From contig JAPLSH010000016.1 in NCBI GenBank assembly GCA_026398735.1, positions 1 to 64,000 of the forward strand: 64,000 nucleotides of DNA, read 5' to 3'. This DNA is from Pseudomonadota bacterium. Its GTDB lineage: Bacteria > Pseudomonadota > Gammaproteobacteria > Steroidobacterales > Steroidobacteraceae. The notes beneath the pieces were generated by a model that saw only the letters and a list, made by a program, of their open reading frames with translations, was not told where the DNA came from and searched no databases. Of this stretch, positions 24,341-31,961 are shown in pieces. Made by a program: the position numbers and the translations under genes. Position 1 is the stretch's first letter. Each line of letters starts with the position of its first letter.

Positions 24341-24682
24341 ATGAGCCAAGAAGCCTACTACTTCGATAGTCACCAATTGTCTTTGCGGGGCTGGACGCGA
24401 GCGCTGCGCAACCGCTTTCTGTCCAAGCCCGACAGCGAGATTCGCATCAATCACTGGCTCAACTACAGCCAGAAGCTGCTCTATGACGTGGAGCGGGTGA
24501 TCTTCCTAGAGGCGCGCGCCGATTTTGTAGCGGCGTTTGCGGCCTCTGTCGTGCGTCGCCAGCTAAGCCCAGAAGTGCTGACTTGCTTCATGGCCAATCG
24601 GCGCCAAGACACTGAGCGCTACAAGGCCGCCCTGCGCGCTCAGATGCCAGAGGTGTTGCGGCGTTGGTTGGTCGTGCCGTAA
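24341..24682 (+). CDS. Small protein of unknown function next to a macro-domain gene
   Basis: A 113-residue soluble, mostly helical protein I do not recognise. It starts MSQEAYYFDSHQLSLRGWTRALRN; the middle has INHWLNYSQKLLYDVERVIFLEARADFVAAF and the end VLRRWLVVP. It is rich in Arg and aromatic residues. GGAG at 24330-24333 gives a good ribosome site for ATG 24341. It ends 23 bases before the macro-domain ATG at 24706, on the same strand, so the two may form a unit. It is divergent from the EVE-HNH gene. An ADP-ribosylation-linked role is a guess from the neighbour only. Confidence 0.6.
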   Translation: MSQEAYYFDSHQLSLRGWTRALRNRFLSKPDSEIRINHWLNYSQKLLYDVERVIFLEARADFVAAFAASVVRRQLSPEVLTCFMANRRQDTERYKAALRAQMPEVLRRWLVVP

Positions 24683-24705
24683 CCCGTGCAGCCACGCCCC
24701 ACTCA

Positions 24706-25224
24706 ATGCCCCTAACCACTGTCACCGCCCGCAAAGGCAACCTTGTCCGTCAAACCAATTGCGATGGCATCGTCAATTCGGCCAATCCGCAGCTCATCGC
24801 CGGCAGTGGTGTATGCGGTGCTATTTATGCGGCCGCCGGACCGCGGCTCGAGCCTGTAAGCCGGCTGCTTGCGCCGCTGCAGTTGGGCGAGGCGGTGGTT
24901 ACGCCGGGCTTTAACCTGCCCTGCCGATTGATTATTCACACGCGTGGGCCGCGCTATCACCAGGACCCGGATCCGCCGGGCAACCTGGCCAGGGCGCTGC
25001 GCAGTACCATCTTGCTTGCCGACCATAACGGCCTCACGCGTCTGGCGGTGCCTGCGCTCTCGATGGGGGTCTATGGTTATCCGCCTGCCGAAGCGGTACC
25101 GATTCTGGTGAGCACGGCACTGGCGCTGGCCGCTGGCCTGCAACACCTGCAGGAGATCCGCTTTGTGGTGGTCAGCGATGAGCTACTGCAGCTCTTTACC
25201 GAGCAAATCGAAACTGCTGCTTAA
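24706..25224 (+). CDS. Macro-domain protein (ADP-ribose binding)
   Basis: A 172-residue stand-alone macro domain. Signatures are DGIVNSANPQLIAGSGVCGAIYAAAG (the Asn-rich loop and the GxGVxGAI phosphate loop) near residue 19-44 and LAVPALSMGVYGYPPAEAVPIL near 115 (the second loop that holds the distal ribose). The ends of the fold, LTTVTARKGNLV and IRFVVVSDELLQLFTEQI, are present, so it is complete. Macro domains bind ADP-ribose or remove it from proteins, nucleic acids or O-acetyl-ADP-ribose; several act as antitoxins to DNA ADP-ribosyltransferases. No DarT-like toxin is adjacent; the 113-residue gene just upstream is the only candidate partner. An earlier start at 24664 overlaps that gene and lacks support. 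Confidence 0.85.
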   Translation: MPLTTVTARKGNLVRQTNCDGIVNSANPQLIAGSGVCGAIYAAAGPRLEPVSRLLAPLQLGEAVVTPGFNLPCRLIIHTRGPRYHQDPDPPGNLARALRSTILLADHNGLTRLAVPALSMGVYGYPPAEAVPILVSTALALAAGLQHLQEIRFVVVSDELLQLFTEQIETAA

Positions 25225-25250
25225 GTGCAATACCAAGCACTACATTTTGT
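25224..25250 (+). terminator. Weak hairpin after the macro-domain gene
   Basis: AGTGC (25224-25228) pairs with GCACT (25237-25241) across eight bases, followed by ACATTTTGT. The stem is short and the T run is only four, so this is a marginal intrinsic terminator. Confidence 0.35.
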
Positions 25251-25257
25251 CTGCTGG

Positions 25258-25288
25258 GTGACACGGCGTAACAATTCGTGGTTATAGT
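25258..25288 (+). promoter_or_regulatory. Possible promoter of the DUF1800-DUF1501 operon
   Basis: GTGACA (25258-25263) and TATAGT (25283-25288) match the -35 and -10 consensus at five of six bases each but are 19 bases apart, which is long. They lie 28 bases before ATG 25316 and after the weak terminator. Confidence 0.35.
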
Positions 25289-25315
25289 CGGCCCTTACGC
25301 TATGCAGGGGGCTCC

Positions 25316-27019
25316 ATGCTCGAATCCGACACAGAATCGGAACGCAACGAATCGATACCTGATGCGCGCCTGATAGGCGCAGCAGCACTGTCTGCGGTGG
25401 CATTGGCCGCCTGCGGTGGCGGCGGCGCAACGGGTGGTGGGTCTAACACTTCCGGCACGCCCGCGACGACGCCTGCGCCCGCGGTGGCTCAAACCACTGC
25501 CGCCCAAGCCGCGCGCATGCTGATGCAGGCGCAGTTTGCCGCCACCGATGCTGACATCACTGCCGTACAGAGTCAGGGCTACTCGGCCTGGCTCGACACC
25601 CAGTTGGCCGCGCCGGCTGCGCAGACGGGGTGGGATTGGCTGATGGCCAATGGCTACAACGACGTCAGCTTCATCAGCCAGACGCAGCCGATGGACTACA
25701 TGATCTGGAAGCAGCTGATGGGTACTCCGGATCAGGTGCGCAAGCGTGTTGCGCTGGCACTGTCGGAGATCATGGTGGTATCGGTGTTGGGTCTGCCGGT
25801 CAACTGGCGCAGCTTTGCCATGGCGGCCTACTGGGACACGCTGGCAGCCAATGCCTTTGGCAACTTCCGCACGTTGCTAGAGGCGGTCACGCTGAACCCT
25901 GCAATGGGCTATTACCTCAATACGCTGGGGAACCAGAAGGCTGTGGCAGCCACCGGTCGCGTGCCCGACGAGAACTACGCTCGAGAAGTGCTACAGCTCT
26001 TTACGATTGGCCTGTACGAGCTCAACCCCGACGGCAGCAACAAGCTGGGTAGTAACGGCCAGCCTATCGAGACCTACGCGCAGACTGACATCACCAATCT
26101 GGCGCGCGTATTCACGGGCTGGAACGTCAACAATACGGGCTCCACGACTACCAACCTGCTGAACGTCAAGCAGTCGATGGTCAACAACGCGGCGCTGCAT
26201 GAAACGGGTGTGTCCACTTTTCTGGGCACGACTGTGCCGGCTGGAGCCACGGCGGTCGAGGCACTGCGCATTGCACTGGATGCAATGTTCAATCACGCCA
26301 ATGTGGGTCCGTTCATTGGTAAGCAGCTGATACAGCGTTTGGTGACCAGTAACCCAACGGCCGCTTATGTGGCTCGTGTGGCAGCTTCCTTTAATAACAA
26401 CGGTGCAGGCGTGCGCGGCGACATGAAGGCTGTCATTAAGGCCGTGCTGCTAGATGATGAAGCACGCAACGATGCGACGCTTACGCGCAGCGACTTTGGC
26501 CGCATCCGTGAGCCGATGGTGCGGCTGGTGCAATGGGCGCGCACGTTTAACGTTACATCACCGTCTGATCAGTATCGCATTGCCGATACCAGCAGCGAGT
26601 CCACGCGTTTGGGTCAGAGTCCGTTGCGTGCGGCCTCGGTGTTCAATTTCTTCCGGCCCGGCTTTGTGCCACCCAACACTGCGTTGGCTACGTCGGGTCA
26701 GGTGGCGCCAGAGTTACAGATCACCAGTGAAGTAACGGTGGCCGGTTACATCAACTACATGCAGACAGTGGTTAAAGCGGGCCTTGCTGATGCAGTGCCG
26801 GCTTACACCACCGAGCGCGCACTGCTTAGTGACACCACTGCGTTAGTGGATCGATTGAACCTGCTGCTGACAGCCAATCAATTGTCTGCTGCCACCACAG
26901 CTGCGATACGTACGGCATTGGCCGCCATCGCTATCACCACCACCACCGGTCAGGACAACCGCATGGCAGCCGCCGTGTGGCTTGTCATGTGTACCCCTGA
27001 ATATCTGGTGCAGAAATGA
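25316..27019 (+). CDS. DUF1800 family secreted lipoprotein
   Basis: A 567-residue DUF1800 protein. The N-terminus has an acidic lead, a hydrophobic core and a lipobox (LSAVALAACGGGG), then a Gly/Thr/Pro-rich linker. The DUF1800 body starts at about residue 60 with AARMLMQAQFAATDADI and has the family marks WKQLMGTPDQVRKRVALALSEI, RVPDENYAREVLQLFTIGLYELNPDGS, ARVFTGWN, GPFIGKQLIQRLVTSNP and REPMVRLVQWARTF. The function of this family is not established; it is nearly always followed by a DUF1501 gene, as here (ATGA overlap). Both are predicted to be exported. The pair may act in outer-membrane or extracellular processing, but I assign nothing specific. Confidence 0.88.
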   Translation: MLESDTESERNESIPDARLIGAAALSAVALAACGGGGATGGGSNTSGTPATTPAPAVAQTTAAQAARMLMQAQFAATDADITAVQSQGYSAWLDTQLAAPAAQTGWDWLMANGYNDVSFISQTQPMDYMIWKQLMGTPDQVRKRVALALSEIMVVSVLGLPVNWRSFAMAAYWDTLAANAFGNFRTLLEAVTLNPAMGYYLNTLGNQKAVAATGRVPDENYAREVLQLFTIGLYELNPDGSNKLGSNGQPIETYAQTDITNLARVFTGWNVNNTGSTTTNLLNVKQSMVNNAALHETGVSTFLGTTVPAGATAVEALRIALDAMFNHANVGPFIGKQLIQRLVTSNPTAAYVARVAASFNNNGAGVRGDMKAVIKAVLLDDEARNDATLTRSDFGRIREPMVRLVQWARTFNVTSPSDQYRIADTSSESTRLGQSPLRAASVFNFFRPGFVPPNTALATSGQVAPELQITSEVTVAGYINYMQTVVKAGLADAVPAYTTERALLSDTTALVDRLNLLLTANQLSAATTAAIRTALAAIAITTTTGQDNRMAAAVWLVMCTPEYLVQK

Positions 27020-28395
27020 GCATCGATCCAAAAGCAAGTGATCGCCGCGCCTTCCTGCGCCGCGCCGGACAATTGGGTGTGGCAGGTGTTGCCGCACCTT
27101 GGGCGATCAATTTGGCCTCGATGAGTGAGGCTGCAGCGTTTACGGCTAGCGACTACAAGGCGCTGGTATGTGTGTTCTTGTATGGCGGCAATGACTACGG
27201 CAACACGGTGGTGCCCTATGACGCCACCAACTATGCCAAGTACGCGGCGATCCGCACCGGCATTGCCACACCGCGTGCCAGCCTTGCTGCCACCGCACTG
27301 ACACCCACTGTCGCGCTGCCCAATGGCCAGCAGCTGGCGCTGGCTCCCGAGATGACGGGGCTCAAGTCGCTGTTTGACGCTGGCAAGCTGGCCGTGCAGC
27401 TCAACGTGGGTCCGTTGATACAGCCGACAACGCTGGCGCAGTACAACGCCAAATCGGTGCCGCTGCCGCCCAAGCTGTTCTCGCACAATGATCAGCAGTC
27501 CACTTGGCAGGCTTCATCACCGGAAGGTGCGGTCAATGGCTGGGGTGGACGGTTGGGCGATATGGCCATGTCCAACAACGGCAGCGCCACGTTCAGTTGC
27601 ATCTCTGTGTCGGGCAATGCGGTGTTTGTCGCCGGTCGCAATGCGCTGCAATACCAGCTCAGTACAGCAGGTGCTGTGCCTATCGCCGGCATCAAGAACG
27701 CTGCCTTTGGTTCAACTGCTATATCGACTGCGATACAAAGTCTGTCAACACAGACCAGCAGTCATGTGTTGATGAACGAATACTCGCGCATCATTCAACG
27801 TTCAATTGCATCAGAGAGTGCGGTCAGCGCTGCGCTGACCGGTGTCGCGCCGTTTACCACGGCGTTTCCTGCTGGCAACAGCTTGGCCACACAGTTGCAG
27901 GTTGTGGCCAAGATGATCGCCGCGCGCAATGTGCTGGGCGTGAAGCGCCAAGTGTTCTTTGTGTCGCTGGGTGGCTTTGACTTGCATGACTATCTGCCCA
28001 GTCAGCATCCGCCTTTGCTCACCAACATATCCAATGCGATGGCCGCGTTTTACAATACGACGGTTGAGTTGGGTATTCAGAACAGCGTCACGGCGTTTAC
28101 TGCATCAGACTTTGGCCGTACGTTTGCCTCCAACGGCGACGGCTCGGACCATGGCTGGGGCAGCCATCACTTTGTGCTCGGTGGCGCCGTCAATGGCCAG
28201 CGCTTTTATGGCACGGCACCGGCGCCGGCGGTTAACGGCACCGAGGATGTGGGGCAGGGGCGTTTGCTACCCACAACGTCGGTAGACCAGTTTGCGGCCA
28301 CGTTGGCTACTTGGTTTGGGGTGTCTGCCTCCGAGTTGTTGACAGTCATTCCCAACATCGGCAACTACAGCACCAAAAACTTGGGTTTCGTTTAG
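27016..28395 (+). CDS. DUF1501 family Tat-exported protein
   Basis: A 459-residue DUF1501 protein. A twin-arginine type leader (SDRRAFLRRAGQLGVAGVAAPW) marks export in the folded state. The body has the sulfatase/alkaline-phosphatase-like features of the family: ALVCVFLYGGNDYGNTVVPYD, PPKLFSHNDQQSTWQ, VFFVSLGGFDLHDY, TASDFGRTFASNGDGSDHGWG (metal-site Asp/His pattern) and GGAVNGQRFYG. It overlaps the DUF1800 stop (ATGA), so both are made from one message. Function is unproven; predicted metal-dependent hydrolase-like fold. Confidence 0.88.
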   Translation: MSIDPKASDRRAFLRRAGQLGVAGVAAPWAINLASMSEAAAFTASDYKALVCVFLYGGNDYGNTVVPYDATNYAKYAAIRTGIATPRASLAATALTPTVALPNGQQLALAPEMTGLKSLFDAGKLAVQLNVGPLIQPTTLAQYNAKSVPLPPKLFSHNDQQSTWQASSPEGAVNGWGGRLGDMAMSNNGSATFSCISVSGNAVFVAGRNALQYQLSTAGAVPIAGIKNAAFGSTAISTAIQSLSTQTSSHVLMNEYSRIIQRSIASESAVSAALTGVAPFTTAFPAGNSLATQLQVVAKMIAARNVLGVKRQVFFVSLGGFDLHDYLPSQHPPLLTNISNAMAAFYNTTVELGIQNSVTAFTASDFGRTFASNGDGSDHGWGSHHFVLGGAVNGQRFYGTAPAPAVNGTEDVGQGRLLPTTSVDQFAATLATWFGVSASELLTVIPNIGNYSTKNLGFV

Positions 28396-28426
28396 CTCAA
28401 ATTCGTTTGGGATGGTTAAAATGGGG

Positions 28427-28451
28427 TCGCTTCGGCCAGTTGTCGAAGCGA
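28427..28451 (+). promoter_or_regulatory. Perfect 8-bp stem-loop upstream of the HiPIP gene
   Basis: TCGCTTCG (28427-28434) pairs perfectly with CGAAGCGA (28444-28451) across a nine-base loop. It lies 23 bases before the HiPIP ATG, just after a TAAAAT box at 28417-28422 that could be a -10. It may be a leader stabiliser, an operator, or a weak end to the DUF1501 message; there is no T run. Confidence 0.4.
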
Positions 28452-28474
28452 ACTAATTACGGAGCACTCTGACG

Positions 28475-28810
28475 ATGAGCGACAAGATTCAGCGACGCAG
28501 TTTTCTGAAGGCCGCGGTACTGGGTGCCGTGAGTGTGCAAGCGATCAGCGTTGCCCAGCGCGCTGAGGCAGCTGCGATGCCTGCCCTGGACCCGAACGAT
28601 GCCACCGCGAAGGCGCTGGGCTACATTGTCGATGCCAAGAAGGTCGATACCAAGGCCCGTCCGATGTACAAGCCGGGACAGCATTGCGGTAACTGCGTGC
28701 AGTTTGTCGGCAAGGCCACAGACGCCGAGGGCGGCTGCAACCTGTTTGCCGGCAAGTCGGTCAAGGGTGCGGGCTGGTGCTCGGTGTGGGCGCAGAAGCC
28801 GGGCGCCTGA
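28475..28810 (+). CDS. High-potential iron-sulfur protein (HiPIP)
   Basis: A 111-residue HiPIP with a Tat leader (IQRRSFLKAAVLGAVSV, cleavage near residue 33). The four cluster cysteines are C71 and C74 (CGNC), C88 (GGCNLF) and C102 (GWCSVW), with the usual spacing; YKPGQHCGNC and the aromatic residues around the cluster are typical. HiPIPs shuttle one electron in the periplasm between the bc1 complex and terminal oxidases, nitrite or nitric oxide reductases, or photosynthetic centres. A ribosome site lies near ACGGAGC. A strong terminator follows, so the gene is probably monocistronic or the end of a short unit. Confidence 0.95.
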   Translation: MSDKIQRRSFLKAAVLGAVSVQAISVAQRAEAAAMPALDPNDATAKALGYIVDAKKVDTKARPMYKPGQHCGNCVQFVGKATDAEGGCNLFAGKSVKGAGWCSVWAQKPGA

Positions 28811-28818
28811 TGTGAACA

Positions 28819-28873
28819 GGGCCCCATGCGGGGCCCCGATCACGCAAAAAAGCGGCCTGAGGGCCGCTTTTTT
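28819..28873. terminator. Double hairpin, bidirectional terminator
   Basis: Two stem-loops in a row. GGGCCCC-ATGC-GGGGCCC occupies 28819-28836. The second, at 28846-28873, has GCGGCC / GGCCGC flanked by six As on the left and six Ts on the right around a TGAG loop. The A/T flanks make the second a good intrinsic terminator on both strands, serving the HiPIP gene (+) and the HbpS-like gene (-). Confidence 0.9.
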
Positions 28874-28894
28874 GTGGCTGGCGTATAGCCCGCC

Positions 28895-29437
28895 TTACTT
28901 ACCGCCGAGCTTGCTGGCCACCTTGGCCAAGCCGGCGTTGACGCAGGCTGCGTCCTTGTCGCCACCGGGTGCACCGGAGACGCTGAGTGCGCCGGCCAGC
29001 TTGCCGCCGAAGTTCACCGGCAGGCCGCCTTCCCAGATGATCAGGTTCTGATCCACATCCTTGCCGGGCGGCAGACCGGGCAGTGCGCCAGGTACGGCAG
29101 CCGGGGCGGGCGTGCCAGCAGGCAGTGCGACTGAGGCGCCGAACTCGCCCGAGGTCTTGCCAGTCTTGAGCACGGTGTAGGCCTTGCGGCGCGCTACATC
29201 GACGGTCATGTTGCGGGCGCCATCGGCACGCAGGACCACCTTGGAGGTGAGGTCAGTGGTCATGTAAAGCGCCGTGACGGCATAGCCGTTGGCGGTGCAG
29301 GCAGCGATAGCGGCCTGGGCCCACTCGGTGGCCACGGCAATCGGCAGGTCGTTGGTGGCGGCCGGTGCGGGCGCCTGGGAGGCAGCCTGCAGGCTGGCGA
29401 GAGTGGCAGCGATGGTAATGACAGCGATCTTGTTCAT
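28895..29437 (-). CDS. Periplasmic HbpS/GlcG-family (DUF336) haem-binding-like protein
   Basis: A 180-residue protein with a signal peptide (MNKIAVITIAATLASLQAASQA). The DUF336 domain is seen in AIAACTANGYAVTALYM, VVLRADGARNMTVDVARRKAYTVLKTGKTSGEFG and the GGLPVNFGGKLAGALSVSGAPGGDKDAACVNAGL core. Streptomyces HbpS, of this family, is an extracellular haem/iron sensor that controls the SenS kinase. Here the gene is the third in a kinase - regulator - HbpS-like order on the - strand. ATG 29437, with GGGGG about six bases upstream, is preferred over TTG 29449. Haem ligands were not identified, so binding is inferred only from the family. Some relatives are part of glycolate or cobalamin loci with other roles. 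Confidence 0.85.
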   Translation of the reverse strand: MNKIAVITIAATLASLQAASQAPAPAATNDLPIAVATEWAQAAIAACTANGYAVTALYMTTDLTSKVVLRADGARNMTVDVARRKAYTVLKTGKTSGEFGASVALPAGTPAPAAVPGALPGLPPGKDVDQNLIIWEGGLPVNFGGKLAGALSVSGAPGGDKDAACVNAGLAKVASKLGGK

Positions 29438-29457
29438 GTGTACCCCCAAGTGTTGAG

Positions 29458-30157
29458 TCAGTCAGGACGGTCGAAACGATACCCCACTCCGTAGACGGAG
29501 GCGACACACTCGCAGCCCGGATCGACATCTTGCAGCTTGCGACGCAGGTTTTTGATGTGGCTGTCGACCACCCGGTCGCTGACGTCACGGATGTCGGCGT
29601 GCGCCGCATCGAGCAATTGCTGGCGCGTGAACACCCGGCCGGGTTGTTCGATCAGCTGATGTAACAGGCGATATTCCACCGGTGTCAGCGGCAGCCAGTG
29701 GTCGTGCCAGGCGATACGCTGGCCTGCTTGATCGATTTGCCAGTGCTGATTGGCGCCCGGCGGCAGGCCTTCGCTGCGGCGCAGCAGCGCGCGTACGCGG
29801 GCCACCACTTCGCGTGGGCTGAAGGGCTTGCAGACATAGTCGTCGGCACCGCCATCCAAGCCCAGCAGCCGATCGTCCTCTTCGACTTTGGCGGTGAGCA
29901 TGAGGATGGGCAGAGTGCTGAACGTGCAGAGTGCTGAACGTGCGCTCTGCTTTACACAGCGCCACGCCGTCCATGCCCGGCAGCATGACATCGAGTATCA
30001 GTGCCGCCGGCTGTGCGGCGCGCAACTGGCGCAGCGCTTGCAGCCCATTGCCCAGGCAGTCGGCGCTGTAGCCGGCTGCGACCAGATAGTCCTTTAGCAG
30101 GCTCGCGATCTTGGGATCGTCTTCGACGATCAGGATGCTGTTTGAAGCGGTGTTCAC
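29458..30157 (-). pseudogene. OmpR/BaeR-type response regulator, frameshifted by a 16-bp duplication
   Basis: The first 77 codons from GTG 30157 give a receiver: ILIVEDDPKIASLLKDYL with the acidic pocket at E12-D14 and phospho-acceptor D56 in ALILDVMLPGMDG. The frame is then lost. The other frame picks up at once with LPILMLTAKVEEDDRLLGLDGGADDYVCKPF (conserved Thr and Lys) and a full winged-helix output domain ending VYGVGYRFDRPD. The break falls exactly in a tandem repeat at 29911-29942; removing one 16-base copy restores ...ERTFSTLPILMLTA and a single frame of about 227 residues. As read, the product would be a truncated receiver with an unrelated tail and no DNA-binding domain. The start overlaps the kinase stop (GTGA). 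Confidence 0.88.
29911..29942. repeat. Perfect 16-bp tandem duplication in the response regulator
   Basis: CAGAGTGCTGAACGTG occurs at 29911-29926 and again immediately at 29927-29942. Sixteen is not a multiple of three, so the second copy shifts the reading frame of the regulator. It could arise and revert by slipped-strand mispairing. Confidence 0.95.
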
Positions 30158-31596
30158 GTGGATGAATTGGGTGTGTTGAGTGGCAACCTGACCACGACGC
30201 GTAGCCCCCCCAAAGGTGATGTCATGGCGTGGATATGGCCATGGTGAGCTTCTGCTATAGCCTGGCAGATGGCCAAGCCTAAGCCGCTGCCGCCGTGTTC
30301 GCGGTCACGTGCTGTATCACCGCGAAACAACGGATCAAACAGCCGGTGATGGTCTGCCACTGGCACGCCCGGGGCGCTGTCGTCGATGCTCAATTGCAGC
30401 ATTGTGTCGACCTGACCCAACTGCAGCACGATGCTGCCAGGTGCATCGGTGTATCGCAGACTATTGCTGACCAAGTTGCCCAGTAACTGGTCCATGCGTC
30501 TTACGTCCCAGCAGGCTGGAACGGGTGATGCATTGGGCTGAACCTGCAATGACAGGCCGCGTTGCTGGGCCTGTAGTGCAAAGCGCTCTGCCACTTGGTG
30601 AACCAAGGCTGCACCATCGAGCCACTGCGGATGGCAAGGCAGGGCGCCCATGTCGGCCAGCGACAATTGATGTAACTCGCTCACGATGTCAGTGAGCCGT
30701 AGGGTTTCTTCGCGCAGTGACTCAATTGCGTGTGTTGTCAGAGGGCGGATGCCATCAAGCAGTGCTTCGATCTCGCCGCGCAACACCGACAGCGGCGTAC
30801 GCAGTTCATGTGAGATATCCGCGATCCAACGCCGACGCGCATCGGTCATGCGCTGCAGCGTGAGCGACATCTGGTTGATGTTGCGGATGACATCGCCGAT
30901 CTCGTCGCTACGGGTGGTGTCGTCATCAATGCGTACATCGCGTTCGCCGGCGGCAATGCGCGTGGTGGCTTGTTGTACTGCGAGCAACGGGCGCGTGAGC
31001 TGACGTGACAGCCAATAGGCAGCCATGACAGACAAGGCCAGCAGTAGGACACTTGAGACCGCAATGGTTTGGTATTGAGAGCGCAGGAACCGCTCGTCAA
31101 TGCCGCCAGCGGGTGAGGGCGAGCGGTGCAGCCTTAGTAAGGCGACAGTCTTGCCCTGAAAAAGCACCGCAACTTCGTCATGTGGATCTGCATCCGGTGG
31201 CGGCTGACGGCCTGCCAGCAGCCTGCCCGCGGTGTCGTGCAGCGTGAGGCGATCTGCCATGCCGCGCGGCGGCGGTGGCCCCCGTGGCGGTGGCCCCCGT
31301 GGCGGTGGCGGTGGATCGAACGCTGTTGACGGTCGTGGTCGTGGCGGTGGACCACGGTCTTGGCTATTGGTGATCGCTGCAAAGTCGCGCAGCAGTGGCA
31401 ACAGACGCAGATCACCTTGGGTTAGGGCATCGGCATTGCCGGTGGCCTCGACGCGGGCGCTGACATGCTCGGCAAACTCTTGCAGTTCCTGTTTGTCACG
31501 CTCGGCCAGAAATGCACTGAAGCCATTGCGCAGGTTCCACGCTACAAGAGTGGCCATAGCGACAATGCACAGCGTGGTGAGAGCCACTGCATCCAC
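30154..31596 (-). CDS. Sensor histidine kinase (BaeS-like) with proline-rich periplasmic region
   Basis: A 480-residue kinase. Transmembrane helix 1 is at about 2-20 (VALTTLCIVAMATLVAW). The periplasmic part of about 150 residues holds a striking Pro/Arg/Gly stretch (FDPPPPPRGPPPRGPPPP). Helix 2 is near 190 (TIAVSSVLLLALSVMAAYWL), followed by a HAMP domain (RQLTRPLLAVQQATTRIAAGERDVRI), HisKA with phospho-His 263 in DISHELRTPLSVLRGE, and HATPase_c with N box LGNLVSNSLRYT, G1 IDDSAPG and G2 GGSGLGLAIC. GTG 31596 is chosen; longer readings add about 100 residues unlike a kinase. The downstream regulator overlaps the stop and is broken, so the signal may have no output. The divergent small secreted protein at 31659 shares the GPPP flavour. 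Confidence 0.88.
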   Translation of the reverse strand: MDAVALTTLCIVAMATLVAWNLRNGFSAFLAERDKQELQEFAEHVSARVEATGNADALTQGDLRLLPLLRDFAAITNSQDRGPPPRPRPSTAFDPPPPPRGPPPRGPPPPRGMADRLTLHDTAGRLLAGRQPPPDADPHDEVAVLFQGKTVALLRLHRSPSPAGGIDERFLRSQYQTIAVSSVLLLALSVMAAYWLSRQLTRPLLAVQQATTRIAAGERDVRIDDDTTRSDEIGDVIRNINQMSLTLQRMTDARRRWIADISHELRTPLSVLRGEIEALLDGIRPLTTHAIESLREETLRLTDIVSELHQLSLADMGALPCHPQWLDGAALVHQVAERFALQAQQRGLSLQVQPNASPVPACWDVRRMDQLLGNLVSNSLRYTDAPGSIVLQLGQVDTMLQLSIDDSAPGVPVADHHRLFDPLFRGDTARDREHGGSGLGLAICQAIAEAHHGHIHAMTSPLGGLRVVVRLPLNTPNSST

Positions 31597-31658
31597 ATTA
31601 TGCTTGCACCGTATTAAGCAGGCTGCCAAGGTCAATTTAAAGCATGAGGTACATTGTG

Positions 31659-31961
31659 ATGCGCGATGCAAGGATAGGAAAGATTGCTGCAACTGCAGTG
31701 CTGTGTGTGCTGGCGTTGACCGCAGTAGCTGCCGAAGTTGCGCCGCGCCAACCAGGGCCGGGCGAAGGTCCTGCGCGCATGGGTCCGCCGCCCGAGGCCC
31801 TGAAAGCTTGCAGCAGTTTGAAGGCCGAAGCAGCCTGTTCGTTTGACGGGCGCGACGGCAAAGTATCAGGAACCTGCTTTGCCCCGCCGAACAGGCCGCT
31901 GGCCTGTCGGCCCAAGGGCGCACCGATGGGTCCGCCGCCTGGAGTCGGTAAGCCGAGATGA
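31659..31961 (+). CDS. Small secreted Pro-rich, four-Cys protein
   Basis: A 100-residue protein with a signal peptide (RIGKIAATAVLCVLALTAVAAE). The mature part has PRQPGPGEGPARMGPPPEALKAC, then AACSFDGRDGKVSGTCFAP and RPLACRPKGAPMGPPP. The four mature cysteines suggest two disulfides in the periplasm. Similar short proteins occur in Proteobacteria without known function. ATG 31659 is used; an alternative start lies at 31644. Only about 60 bases separate it from the divergent kinase, and it overlaps the HupE-like gene (ATGA), so it may belong to the same regulated group. Confidence 0.65.
   Translation: MRDARIGKIAATAVLCVLALTAVAAEVAPRQPGPGEGPARMGPPPEALKACSSLKAEAACSFDGRDGKVSGTCFAPPNRPLACRPKGAPMGPPPGVGKPR

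Noticed and set aside
24706-25224. DarG-type antitoxin assignment for the macro-domain protein
   Set aside because: No DarT-like ADP-ribosyltransferase is adjacent and the C-terminal DarG domain is missing.
31260-31350. GC-rich short repeats as a possible mobile or CRISPR-like element
   Set aside because: They simply encode the PPP-RG stretch of the kinase periplasmic domain in frame.
31597-31923. Upstream extension of the histidine kinase by about 109 residues
   Set aside because: It would cover the divergent secreted-protein gene and its signal peptide; composition is Cys/Arg-rich shadow-like. GTG 31596 gives a normal first membrane helix.
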